A stretch of 7,691 nucleotides of DNA from Anaerolineaceae bacterium (GTDB lineage: Bacteria > Chloroflexota > Anaerolineae > Anaerolineales > Anaerolineaceae), in assembly GCA_011620505.1 (NCBI GenBank), contig WOZA01000056.1, positions 1 through 7,691 on the forward strand, in the 5' to 3' direction. Position numbers and translations under genes: made by a program. How positions within the stretch are numbered: the stretch's first letter is position 1; each line of letters opens with the position of its first letter. The notes under the pieces are model-generated. The model worked only from the letters and a program-made list of their open reading frames with translations, searched no databases and was not told the DNA's origin. This document shows, in pieces, positions 1 to 6,891 of this stretch.

Positions 1-56
1 ACTTTGAGCTGCGCTACGATGGCAGTCCTGTCAACCCGCACGGTTTTGGGCTATAA
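1..56 (+). CDS. C-terminal end of a probable M23 metallopeptidase (partial, 5' end outside window)
   Basis: Reading from base 3 gives FELRYDGSPVNPHGFGL and then a TAA stop at 54-56; bases 1-2 (AC) would complete a His codon if preceded by C. An HFE[LIV]R...G.PVNP..[FY]L ending is typical of lysostaphin-type M23 peptidases, where the first His is the last residue of the HxH zinc motif and the PVNP segment closes the domain. Only 17 residues are visible, so the upstream catalytic residues cannot be checked. The gene is followed within 20 bp by a hairpin that could end its transcript. If the call is right, it is a fourth M23 gene here, but of the common type, unlike the three minus-strand genes. 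Moderate confidence only. Confidence 0.5.
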   Translation, partial: FELRYDGSPVNPHGFGL

Positions 57-71
57 GACACTTTGATTACA

Positions 72-98
72 AAGGGCTGGTCGGTCTGACCAGCCCTT
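72..98 (+). terminator. Hairpin, probable terminator of the upstream gene
   Basis: A perfect 11-bp inverted repeat, AAGGGCTGGTC at 72-82 and GACCAGCCCTT at 88-98, encloses a 5-nt loop. It starts 15 bp after the stop codon at 56. The following bases (GGTTTAAAAA) make only a weak T-tract, so termination efficiency is uncertain, but the position between a stop codon and a new promoter fits a terminator. Confidence 0.6.
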
Positions 99-109
99 GG
101 TTTAAAAAC

Positions 110-118
110 TGGTATACT
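110..118 (+). promoter_or_regulatory. Extended -10 promoter for the M1 peptidase gene
   Basis: TGGTATACT matches the extended -10 pattern TGnTATAAT with one mismatch in the hexamer. No convincing -35 box lies 16-18 bp upstream, where the terminator hairpin sits, as is common for extended -10 promoters. Transcription would start near 125, leaving a leader of about a dozen bases before the ATG at 138. The same TGGTA-type motif recurs on the minus strand at 3156-3164 and at 7672-7680. Confidence 0.55.
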
Positions 119-137
119 GCCATTGGGAATCGTCCGT

Positions 138-1628
138 ATGCGTCAACATCTGTTAGCCCTCATTATCGCTTTGAGCTTGCTGCTTTCAGCCTGCGGTCAG
201 CGCGCGGCGCCCCCCGCAGAACTCCCCACGCCGGTTGCGCAGATCACAAGGACATCTGAAGCCATCCCAAATTCCACCCTCGAGACAGAGCCAATTGGCA
301 CACCTGAACCCGAGCCTCCCGCCGCTCCCGAAAACCGTACCGTGTACGATCTGGATGTGACTTTTGACTACGCGCAGCACACAGTCAGCGTCGTGCAGCA
401 TATCAAGTATTTCAACCGCACTGACCAGGCAATGAATGAATTGCTACTGCTCGTACCGCCCCGCTACTTTGCCGGAGCGTATTCGCAAGGGAATATCAGC
501 GGAGATTTGGTCGGGCAAGCGCGCGAGAACGGCATCCAGACCATGTTAAGTCTTGAACCTGCCTTGGAGCCCGGAGCTTCCACCCAAATCCAGATCATCT
601 TCACGCTTATCCTCCCGAACCGGCAGGGCGTTTTTGGCTGGTCGGACATGCAGACCAACCTGGTGGATTGGTTCCCGATCATCCCTCCATTTGACCCTAC
701 TACCGGCTGGCAGGTCAACGAAAGAGTGGTGGATGCAACCAACACGATCGTAGGGGAGTACATTGCAGCGGATTCCGCGGATTTCGACCTGCAGTTGCGC
801 CTGACAGGCGCGGCCCAGAACCTGACGATAGCCGCGAGCAGTGCGGGGAAAGAGCAGCCTGGCTATATTGAATACCAGCTGCCCCTCGCGAGATCATTTT
901 CACTTTCCGTCAGTGATCGCTTTGTGACGCAGGAAGTTCAACACCAGGGGGTTACCATTCGCACGTATGTTTTCCCACAACACCCTGAGGCTGGGCAGGC
1001 AATCATTGAGGTCGCTAAAAACGCGCTCGACCTATTCGCGGAGCTTTTTTACCCCTATCCGCGCCAGACTCTCAGCCTGGTGGCAGCCGATTTCCTGCAC
1101 AACATGGAAACAGACGGCATGCTGCTGATCAGTAAAGGGGTCATCGACTTCTACCGCGACGCGCCGCTCAACAATCTCACTATCCTCCTCCCCCACGAAA
1201 TTTCACATCAGTGGCTTTACAGCATGGTTGGGAATGACCCCGCCAGGGAGCCCTGGCTGGATGAAGCTTTCGCGACCTATAGCGAAGCGTTGTACTTTGA
1301 ACGTTTTCATCCTGAGCATCTAGGTTGGTGGTGGCAAAATCGGGTGGATGGGTTTAAACCGAGCGGCTGGGTCGACTCGAGCACGAGCATCCCTGGAGGA
1401 TACACTGCCTATCGCGACGCGGTTTACCTCAATGGAGCAAAATTCCTGCAGAGTCTGCGGGAGTTGGTGGGGGATGAAGCCTTTTTTGGGGCTATTAAGC
1501 AATATGTGGTCGACAATACCTACAAAATTGCTTCCGGTAAGGATTTCTTCACCGCAATTCGCAATCACAGTGATGCGGATCTTAGTGCATTACTGAGGCA
1601 GTATTTTGAAAACCCACCATCTTTTTAG
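138..1628 (+). CDS. M1-family (gluzincin) zinc aminopeptidase-like lipoprotein
   Basis: This is a probable surface-anchored zinc peptidase that removes N-terminal residues from peptides. An upstream in-frame TTG at 123 exists, but the ATG at 138 places the signal peptide correctly and is preferred, giving 496 residues. The N-terminus is a lipoprotein signal with lipobox LSAC (Cys19), followed by a Pro/Glu-rich linker to about residue 65. A beta-rich M1 N-terminal domain follows, then the catalytic domain. The zinc site is HEISH at 353-357 with the third ligand Glu376 in WLDEAFATYSE; the 18-residue spacing is exactly that of M1. NMET around 322-325 stands where M1 enzymes have GxMEN, and Tyr430 in VYLNGAKFL is the likely transition-state Tyr. 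The protein ends soon after, so it lacks the large C-terminal helical domain of classical aminopeptidase N. It is convergent with the LysM-M23 genes, with a 21-bp gap and no hairpin between. The family call is secure; the substrate is unknown. Confidence 0.9.
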   Translation: MRQHLLALIIALSLLLSACGQRAAPPAELPTPVAQITRTSEAIPNSTLETEPIGTPEPEPPAAPENRTVYDLDVTFDYAQHTVSVVQHIKYFNRTDQAMNELLLLVPPRYFAGAYSQGNISGDLVGQARENGIQTMLSLEPALEPGASTQIQIIFTLILPNRQGVFGWSDMQTNLVDWFPIIPPFDPTTGWQVNERVVDATNTIVGEYIAADSADFDLQLRLTGAAQNLTIAASSAGKEQPGYIEYQLPLARSFSLSVSDRFVTQEVQHQGVTIRTYVFPQHPEAGQAIIEVAKNALDLFAELFYPYPRQTLSLVAADFLHNMETDGMLLISKGVIDFYRDAPLNNLTILLPHEISHQWLYSMVGNDPAREPWLDEAFATYSEALYFERFHPEHLGWWWQNRVDGFKPSGWVDSSTSIPGGYTAYRDAVYLNGAKFLQSLRELVGDEAFFGAIKQYVVDNTYKIASGKDFFTAIRNHSDADLSALLRQYFENPPSF

Positions 1629-1649
1629 TGTCTTCAATTTTGATTTAGT

Positions 1650-3125
1650 TTAATCGGCTGAGATCATGCTGGCAGAGTCAGAGAGCGTGCTGGCACGCAC
1701 TCTTTGCGTCCCCCTGACCAATTCGCCCTGATATGCCGCAAGACCCTCCACGGGTGTCCAGCCCTCGAGGTTGAAGGGCAACACGCTCCATGCAGCCGGA
1801 ATCCACTGGCCGTTATACTTGCGCGCCAGGTGAACATGCGTGCCGGTGGCGCTGCCGCCTTCACAAGAAGGTCTGCCAACCTTGTCGCCCTGCTTCAGGC
1901 GGTCACCGACTTTCACCCGACCCTCTTCAGCAATATGCAGGTAAAGGATCACCCAGCCTGTGCGTTCATCACCATCGCCATCCAGATCCAGCATCACTGT
2001 GCCGCTATCAGTCCGCGCCACCACGCCATCAGCGACTGCCAAAGCATACTGCTCTGTCTCAACACAGCCTTGTGTCTGGCTGGGCGGAGCAAAATCGATC
2101 GCTGCCCAGGGTTTACGGGAACCCCAACCGGTGTGCGGACCGCCAGTGTAGGCCCAGGTTGTCCCGTTTTGGAAGGGCAGGATAAACTGCGGTTGGCTGA
2201 GCGATCCGGGTAAAACGGTCAGATTACGCTGCCAGGGGTCTCCAAACAAGTCTTTAAAGGTTTTCGCGAAACCGTCCGGACCGATAGCCTTCTTGTATGC
2301 CTCTCCATGGTAAACCTGTGAGAAATAGTACTGCAGTGCTACCGTGGCGGAATTTTGCCAGGGGTCGATGTTTTCGATAATGCCTTCTTCCAGTGCCAAC
2401 GAGGTCAACTCACCGTTGAAATAGCGGTAAAAGCCGTCATTCAGCAGATCAGCCGCATAGGAGATTTGCAGTTCAACGCTGCGGTGGTAATTCTCAAAAC
2501 CCAGAAAAGTGGCTTCCTGCGTTGGATCCCGCTGTGGATTGCTGAGTGCTCCCGTCTGGTATTCCACCAGCGCCAGGAGTAGTTTTGGATTCAGGCTGTA
2601 ATTTTCAGCATAGTATTTGATAATCCCTGCTGAATTGCGATACTTTTCCTGGATAAACGCGCCGTAGTTCTTAAACCAACCCTGGGTCGAGTCCAGGAAG
2701 ACGCTCAGGTCAAAATCCAGCAAATCCGGACCATAAACGAAAGCAGCATCAGGAATGATCTGGTAACTGGGTCCCCAAAAAGGAATATAGTAAATGGGCA
2801 TTTTCATCGGATATCCCGGGGGTAACGTAGTGATGTCCTTCGGGATTTCAGGATTGGAGAAAAGTATTTCGGAGGGGGTGGTACCGAAGCGGAGCGAAAG
2901 CAAATCCAGATTATCGCCACTCTGGGCAACATAATCCACCAGTGTTCCAGGCGGATAGACCGGGCGCGTCTCGAATGGAGTAGCAGTTGCCTCAATGGGA
3001 GTGTCAGTGGGAGCTACCTCAGAAATAATGTAAGTTGGTCGCTGGCGCGGAGCACAGCTGGCGATGATCAACAAAATGCCGAAAAGATTCAGCCATCTGA
3101 ATAGAGAAGTTTTACAGGTCTTCAT
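1650..3125 (-). CDS. LysM / M23A-like metallopeptidase lipoprotein, copy C
   Basis: This is a probable cell-wall-anchored zinc endopeptidase of 491 residues. A TTG at 3167 would extend it by 14 residues, but that TTG overlaps the likely -10 region; the ATG at 3125 directly precedes a lipoprotein signal with lipobox IASC (Cys24). After a Thr/Pro-rich linker comes a rather diverged LysM at about 64-112 (AQSGDNLDLLSLRFG). A helical region at 160-300 contains LNPKLLLALVEYQTG. The M23 domain starts near 315: His331 and Asp344 (13 apart), DLDGDGDERTGW at 380-391, His397 in YLH, and HVH at 430-432. Cys354 and Cys421 are conserved in all three paralogues and could form a disulfide. All catalytic residues are present, so it should be active. 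It is last in the cluster, 58 bp after copy B, with its own possible promoter. Its middle region and LysM are the most diverged of the three. Confidence 0.87.
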   Translation of the reverse strand: MKTCKTSLFRWLNLFGILLIIASCAPRQRPTYIISEVAPTDTPIEATATPFETRPVYPPGTLVDYVAQSGDNLDLLSLRFGTTPSEILFSNPEIPKDITTLPPGYPMKMPIYYIPFWGPSYQIIPDAAFVYGPDLLDFDLSVFLDSTQGWFKNYGAFIQEKYRNSAGIIKYYAENYSLNPKLLLALVEYQTGALSNPQRDPTQEATFLGFENYHRSVELQISYAADLLNDGFYRYFNGELTSLALEEGIIENIDPWQNSATVALQYYFSQVYHGEAYKKAIGPDGFAKTFKDLFGDPWQRNLTVLPGSLSQPQFILPFQNGTTWAYTGGPHTGWGSRKPWAAIDFAPPSQTQGCVETEQYALAVADGVVARTDSGTVMLDLDGDGDERTGWVILYLHIAEEGRVKVGDRLKQGDKVGRPSCEGGSATGTHVHLARKYNGQWIPAAWSVLPFNLEGWTPVEGLAAYQGELVRGTQRVRASTLSDSASMISAD

Positions 3126-3155
3126 GAGTCTACAACCGGTGAATGTCCGTTTGTT

Positions 3156-3164
3156 ACTATACCA
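3156..3164 (-). promoter_or_regulatory. Extended -10 promoter ahead of copy C
   Basis: On the minus strand this reads TGGTATAGT, the extended -10 pattern TGnTATAAT with one mismatch. It lies between the stop of copy B (3184) and the ATG at 3125, about 30 bp before the start codon. No clear -35 box is visible. It suggests copy C can be transcribed separately from copies A and B, although read-through from upstream is equally possible because no hairpin separates the genes. Confidence 0.5.
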
Positions 3165-3183
3165 CAAACGGAAAATGGGATCA

Positions 3184-4932
3184 TTAATCCAGAGAAATGT
3201 GCGAGCTGCTAGCCCCGACCACGCTGGCTTTCACGACCTGGTCACCCCTCACCAGCCATCCGCTCAAATATGCCGAACCGGATTTTGCCCTCCAGCCGCT
3301 CATCACAAAGCCGAGCGGACCATCCGCAGGCACCCACTCACCGTTGTACTTACGGACGATGTGCAGATGGGTTCCGGTGGAAACACCTCCCTCGCAGGAG
3401 GGATGGCCGATATGATCTCCGGTTTCAACCCAGGTGCCAGCTGGCACGCGCTGATTGGTGGCAACGTGCAAGTAAATGATGTTCCAACCAGTCTGCTCAA
3501 AGCCATCGCCGTCCATGTCTACAACCACTGCACCATTTCCTGAGCGCACAACGAGCCCTGGACCGGAAGCGGTCACCCACGACCAGTTGGTGTGGCAGCC
3601 TGTCTCAGCAGAAGGCGGGGCGAAATCCAGAGCCGCGCGAACATCAGCCGCGCCCCAGGCAGCGTGCGGTCCGACGGTCATTGCCCAAGTGGTGCCTTGT
3701 GAAAATGGAAGTTGGAGTTCTGGCTGGAGGACGTCTGGCGTGAACAATGGTTCAAATTCCAGCGCGCGCAGCCAGGGGTCGCCAAACATGTTCTGGTAAG
3801 TCCAGGCAAAGCCTTTTTCGCCATACAAGGCATCTGCCCATTCGGGAAAGTTAACCTGCTTGGAGAAGAAGTGCATCAAACCCACGGTACCGCAATTGAG
3901 CTGCGCTGAAAGGCGCACCTCGCTTTCATCGGGGAATTCCAACACAACCATTGTGCCTTCGCGCCAGCCATAATAACCGGTTTCAATGATCCCAGCGGCA
4001 GCCTCAAGTTGTTTATAGAGACCAATGCTATCCTGATTAAGAATCCCGAGAGGGTAAGTTTTTTGTTGATTGGTTTGAGGCCCACCATAAACCCAACCAC
4101 TCTGGTACTCAAGCAGAGCGAGAAGCAGGCGCGGATGAATGGAAAACTCACGGGCGACCTTCTCAATGATATCAGCCCCATTCATGAACCCAAAACTGTA
4201 AACCGATTCCTGGTAGCTGGCGAGATATCCGCCTGCTTCTTGGACGAACTCAGCCACATCAAAACCGACCGACGAAGGGCTGTCGACCACTTCACTGTCC
4301 GGAATTAGTTTGAGGGGAGAGGTGGTTTCGTCGAGGCGGTTAGGGATCAGCAGCAGTTGCCCTTCGGGGATGAACCCATCCGAAGGCAATGGATCACGCG
4401 AGGTAATATCCTGCACTTCGACCCCGAAACGAACCGCCAACACGCCGAGGCTGTCGCCGCTTTGAGCATAGTAGAGCATTGGGGCGTCCTCAGCATAGCT
4501 GATCATTTGTGCCTGGGTGGGAACCGCCTGCAATTCAGGCTGCGCCTGGACAGGTTCGGGTTCAAGGTCACCCTCTTGGGGTAAAGCGAGAGGCACTGTT
4601 GCGATTGGTTCTGATTCAGTCGGTTGAGGTGTGGTGGTAGGAGATTGGGCACCCACCAGGTTTACACCGGCAAAAAGCGCCGGACCTTCAGGAGCAGGAG
4701 AAAGTACGCCCGGGTCTGCCAGATTGGGTAACTCAGGCAAAGGGATGGCTTCAGGAGAGTTGGTTGAAAAAAACAAAAAGCCTCCAACCGCAGCCAACAT
4801 CACCACGGCGCTGATGATCATGCACCGGCGTCGGCGGCGGTGAAGCCGCTCGAGGCGAATTTCGCGTTGGCTCTTAGTTTCCGATTTCGTTGAAATCGGC
4901 ACGGCCATCATAAGCTTCAACTGTCTTTCCAT
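3184..4932 (-). CDS. Signal-anchored LysM / M23A-like metallopeptidase, copy B
   Basis: This is a probable membrane-anchored zinc endopeptidase of up to 582 residues. ATGs at 4932, 4911 and 4908 are all possible starts; none has a clear ribosome-binding site. The first 37 residues are highly charged and end in HRRRRRC, followed by a hydrophobic segment at about 38-56 with no lipobox Cys after it. This predicts an N-in, C-out signal anchor rather than a lipoprotein. Then come a long Pro/Glu linker, LysM at about 153-197 (YAQSGDSLGVLAVRFG) and a lysozyme-like helical region at 245-385 with IHPRLLLALLEYQSGW. The M23 domain has His423, Asp436, DMDGDGFEQTGW at 472-483, His489, and HLH at 522-524. 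Conserved Cys446 and Cys513 may pair. It overlaps the end of copy A by 35-59 bp in another frame, which suggests co-transcription and translational coupling. The family call is firm; its substrate, peptidoglycan or protein, is not shown. Confidence 0.88.
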   Translation of the reverse strand: MERQLKLMMAVPISTKSETKSQREIRLERLHRRRRRCMIISAVVMLAAVGGFLFFSTNSPEAIPLPELPNLADPGVLSPAPEGPALFAGVNLVGAQSPTTTPQPTESEPIATVPLALPQEGDLEPEPVQAQPELQAVPTQAQMISYAEDAPMLYYAQSGDSLGVLAVRFGVEVQDITSRDPLPSDGFIPEGQLLLIPNRLDETTSPLKLIPDSEVVDSPSSVGFDVAEFVQEAGGYLASYQESVYSFGFMNGADIIEKVAREFSIHPRLLLALLEYQSGWVYGGPQTNQQKTYPLGILNQDSIGLYKQLEAAAGIIETGYYGWREGTMVVLEFPDESEVRLSAQLNCGTVGLMHFFSKQVNFPEWADALYGEKGFAWTYQNMFGDPWLRALEFEPLFTPDVLQPELQLPFSQGTTWAMTVGPHAAWGAADVRAALDFAPPSAETGCHTNWSWVTASGPGLVVRSGNGAVVVDMDGDGFEQTGWNIIYLHVATNQRVPAGTWVETGDHIGHPSCEGGVSTGTHLHIVRKYNGEWVPADGPLGFVMSGWRAKSGSAYLSGWLVRGDQVVKASVVGASSSHISLD

Positions 4933-6463
4933 CTTTCGTCAATGTCCCATCGTAGACTGTTCCATAACTTGAGGCAATCCAACCTCCGAGGTTGAAGGGG
5001 ATGCGTCCGGCGGCTCCGATCCAGACCCCGTTGTAGCGCCTGGCAATGTGGAAGTGCGTACCGCTGGTCACCCCACCCTCACAGGAGGCATAACCAATTA
5101 CATCTCCTGCTGCAACTTGCGTGCCAACGGGAATGCGCCCTTTCGTGCCAATGTGGAAGTAATGGACCGTCCAACCGGTTTGCTCCGAGCCGTCGCCGTC
5201 GAGGTCCAACACCACAGCCGCGGCGCCAGACCGAACTACCAACCCATCCGCCACTGCCAAAACCGGGGCGTCGCTTTCATAGCAGCCATAATCGTCCTCC
5301 TGCCCAGGCGGGGCAAAGTCCAGCGCAGCCCAGATACTGCCGGTTCCATAGCCCCAATGAGGTCCGGAGGTGAACAGCCAGGTGTCGCCCGGCGCGAGCG
5401 GCAGGATAAATTCAGGTTGAGTCAGCCCTTCGGGCACGAGGGGCTCGATGGTAAATGCAAATGGGTAACCAAACATCTGCTCGTAGGTGGCATAGAAGCC
5501 TGTCTCGGAAACCGCGACTTTCCATTCAGCTTTGCCCTTGACCAGGCTGAAGAAGTGCTGCACACCGGCGGTGGCGGGGTTGATAGTGGGATCGATGCGC
5601 ATCACCTCGCCGTCTAAAAGCGTCCAGACTGCCAGGCTGCCCTGCTGCCAGAGCGTGCTGCCGCGCAGCAATTCGTTGGCAGCCCAGCCTAACTGCTTAT
5701 AGAGCCCCTTGTAATATGGATTGATCAGTCCAAGCGGATAATCGGTGGGGACGCCGCTCTTGCCTTCGCTGCGAACCCAGCCGCTCTGATATTCGAGCAG
5801 TGCCAGCAAAAGACGCGGGTTAACGCTGTTTTCATTTGCCACCCGCTGGACGATCTCTGCACCGGTCAGATGGCTTTCATCCTCCAGGGTTTCCTCATAG
5901 CGGCTCAATTTTCCGTTGAACTGCCAGACCACCGACTTGGTGTCGAAGTCTTTGGCGGAAGGGCTGTAGACCAGTTCCGATTCGGGGATGATTTTGAAAC
6001 TGGTTGCTTGCTCATTGGCGCTGGCAGGTGGAATGATCAGGACTTGGCCAGGGGTGATCAGGTTGGGGTCTTTTATGTCATTACGCTCAAGAATTTGCTT
6101 GACCGAAACCTGGTTGAGCAGGGCAATCTGCGCCAGAGAGTCACCGCTTTGAACCGTGTACTCATTTTCGGAAGTGCGTAATGTCGGCAGAGGCATCGGC
6201 GCGTTTGGTGTCGGCTGGATGCCAACGGGGGCAAGGGTGAGCGTGATCTGCGGAACGGAGGTTTGAGAAGTTTGGGTTTCAGATTGGGTTGTAGATGGCT
6301 CAGGACTGGGCATGGGCTGAGGAGTTTGTGCGAGCGTGGAAGCAGATTCGGGTACCCGCCAGGGAGTGTAGTCCTTGACAACCCTTTTACAGCCTGAAAT
6401 GAGGATTGAAACAGCAAGAAGAACACAGCTAAACAGGGTGAGTTTTCGGTAGGTGGATTTCAT
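4874..6463 (-). CDS. LysM / M23A-like metallopeptidase lipoprotein, copy A
   Basis: This is a probable cell-wall-anchored zinc endopeptidase of 529 residues and the first gene of the minus-strand cluster. The ATG at 6463 begins a lipoprotein signal with lipobox ISGC (Cys25). A Ser/Thr/Pro/Gln-rich linker runs to about residue 98, then a textbook LysM at 101-145 (YTVQSGDSLAQIA ... ITPGQVLIIP) that should bind GlcNAc-containing glycan. The helical region at 195-335 contains VNPRLLLALLEYQSGW, reminiscent of lytic transglycosylases. The M23 domain has zinc ligands His369 and Asp382, a DLDGDGSEQTGW loop at 420-431, the likely catalytic His437, and HFH at 470-472, whose second His is the third zinc ligand. 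His to Asp spacing of 13 equals that of LasA (H23/D36), pointing to M23A-like geometry. Cys394 and Cys461 may form a disulfide. A C-terminal module of about 55 residues (PFNLGGW, Y.G.L) follows and is conserved in all three copies. Confidence 0.9.
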   Translation of the reverse strand: MKSTYRKLTLFSCVLLAVSILISGCKRVVKDYTPWRVPESASTLAQTPQPMPSPEPSTTQSETQTSQTSVPQITLTLAPVGIQPTPNAPMPLPTLRTSENEYTVQSGDSLAQIALLNQVSVKQILERNDIKDPNLITPGQVLIIPPASANEQATSFKIIPESELVYSPSAKDFDTKSVVWQFNGKLSRYEETLEDESHLTGAEIVQRVANENSVNPRLLLALLEYQSGWVRSEGKSGVPTDYPLGLINPYYKGLYKQLGWAANELLRGSTLWQQGSLAVWTLLDGEVMRIDPTINPATAGVQHFFSLVKGKAEWKVAVSETGFYATYEQMFGYPFAFTIEPLVPEGLTQPEFILPLAPGDTWLFTSGPHWGYGTGSIWAALDFAPPGQEDDYGCYESDAPVLAVADGLVVRSGAAAVVLDLDGDGSEQTGWTVHYFHIGTKGRIPVGTQVAAGDVIGYASCEGGVTSGTHFHIARRYNGVWIGAAGRIPFNLGGWIASSYGTVYDGTLTKDGKTVEAYDGRADFNEIGN

Positions 6464-6753
6464 AATGCAGCTTGTTACACCAATCGTGCCAGATACGGAC
6501 TGATCGTGCCAGTCTTACGAAGTACCCCGCCTGCTTCCGCAGGCGCGGGAAGACCGAGTACGGAATCTGACCGAAGGTCTCCATCTTTCATCCCCGATCG
6601 GGCCGGACACTGATTTTTACGTAGGATGGTTTCCGCTGGTCAACCCGGCTCTTTTGCACGTTCTCGCAAGGTCTCCTGAATGCAACTACTTGCGTGCCTT
6701 TCGGGAAGCCTCCCTGTGGCACCTTGTGAGGAATTTAACAGTGAGGTCTCCTG
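6464..6753. other. Non-coding upstream region of copy A with small palindromes
   Basis: No credible gene is present. It holds the direct repeat at 6483-6512 and a 7-bp hairpin (CGCCTGC at 6528-6534, GCAGGCG at 6539-6545, loop TTCC) with no T-tract on either strand. There is a perfect 10-bp palindrome CCCGATCGGG at 6593-6602. The sequence AGGTCTCC occurs three times (6575-6582, 6669-6676, 6744-6751). The density of short repeats continues into the repeat field on the right, so this may be decayed repeat material plus the leader and promoter of copy A. I see no convincing -35/-10 pair for copy A here. Confidence 0.5.
6483..6512 (-). promoter_or_regulatory. Direct repeat upstream of copy A, possible operator
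   Basis: The 10-mer CTGGCACGAT (minus strand) occurs exactly twice, at 6483-6492 and 6503-6512, with starts 20 bp apart, which is close to two helical turns. It lies 20-50 bp upstream of the copy A start codon, where a regulator or the polymerase would bind. A role as an operator is inference; it could also be chance or decayed repeat DNA. Confidence 0.3.
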
Positions 6754-6808
6754 TTGTAGGGGCAAGCCCCCGTGCTTGCCCAGGGTCACCACAGGGGGTA
6801 ACCCCTAC
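6754..6808 (+). repeat. Compound GTAG-hairpin repeat
   Basis: Nested inverted repeats. GTAGGGG at 6756-6762 can pair with CCCCTAC at 6802-6808. Alternatively GGGCAAGC at 6760-6767 pairs with GCTTGCCC at 6774-6781 as an 8-bp stem with a 6-nt loop. A small GGGG-TAA-CCCC stem sits near the right end. The 8-bp hairpin is directly preceded by GTAG at 6756-6759, the tetranucleotide that precedes classical REP hairpins recognised by Y1-family REP-associated transposases. No transposase lies in the window. Confidence 0.6.
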
Positions 6809-6825
6809 CAGAGAAAGGTGTTTCC

Positions 6826-6866
6826 GTACGGCGGAGGTTCACTCCCGCCGAGTCTTGCTCCCACCG
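6826..6866 (+). repeat. GTAC-hairpin (type B variant) plus a half hairpin
   Basis: A 22-nt type B hairpin lies at 6829-6850, directly preceded by GTA. Compared with the array copies, stem pair 4-19 is C-G instead of T-A, a compensated change, while pair 7-16 is broken. The following bases 6851-6866 (ending GCTCCCACCGC) resemble the right arm of the GGGAGCTTGCT hairpin seen at 7187-7208, so a second element may be truncated here. Confidence 0.6.
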
Positions 6867-6891
6867 CAAATTCTTGATATCGCCAACAAAT

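Noticed and set aside
1629..1649. Bidirectional terminator between the convergent M1 and copy C genes
   Set aside because: The 21-bp gap is T-rich but contains no inverted repeat.
1704..2213. Plus-strand open frame of 169 codons
   Set aside because: It is antisense to the M23 domain of copy C, with low-complexity composition typical of a shadow frame.
5048..5617. Plus-strand open frame of 189 codons
   Set aside because: It lies antisense to the M23 domain of copy A, whose catalytic motifs are intact; it is a shadow frame.
6528..6545. Hairpin as a transcription terminator
   Set aside because: No T-tract follows on either strand, and no gene ends next to it.
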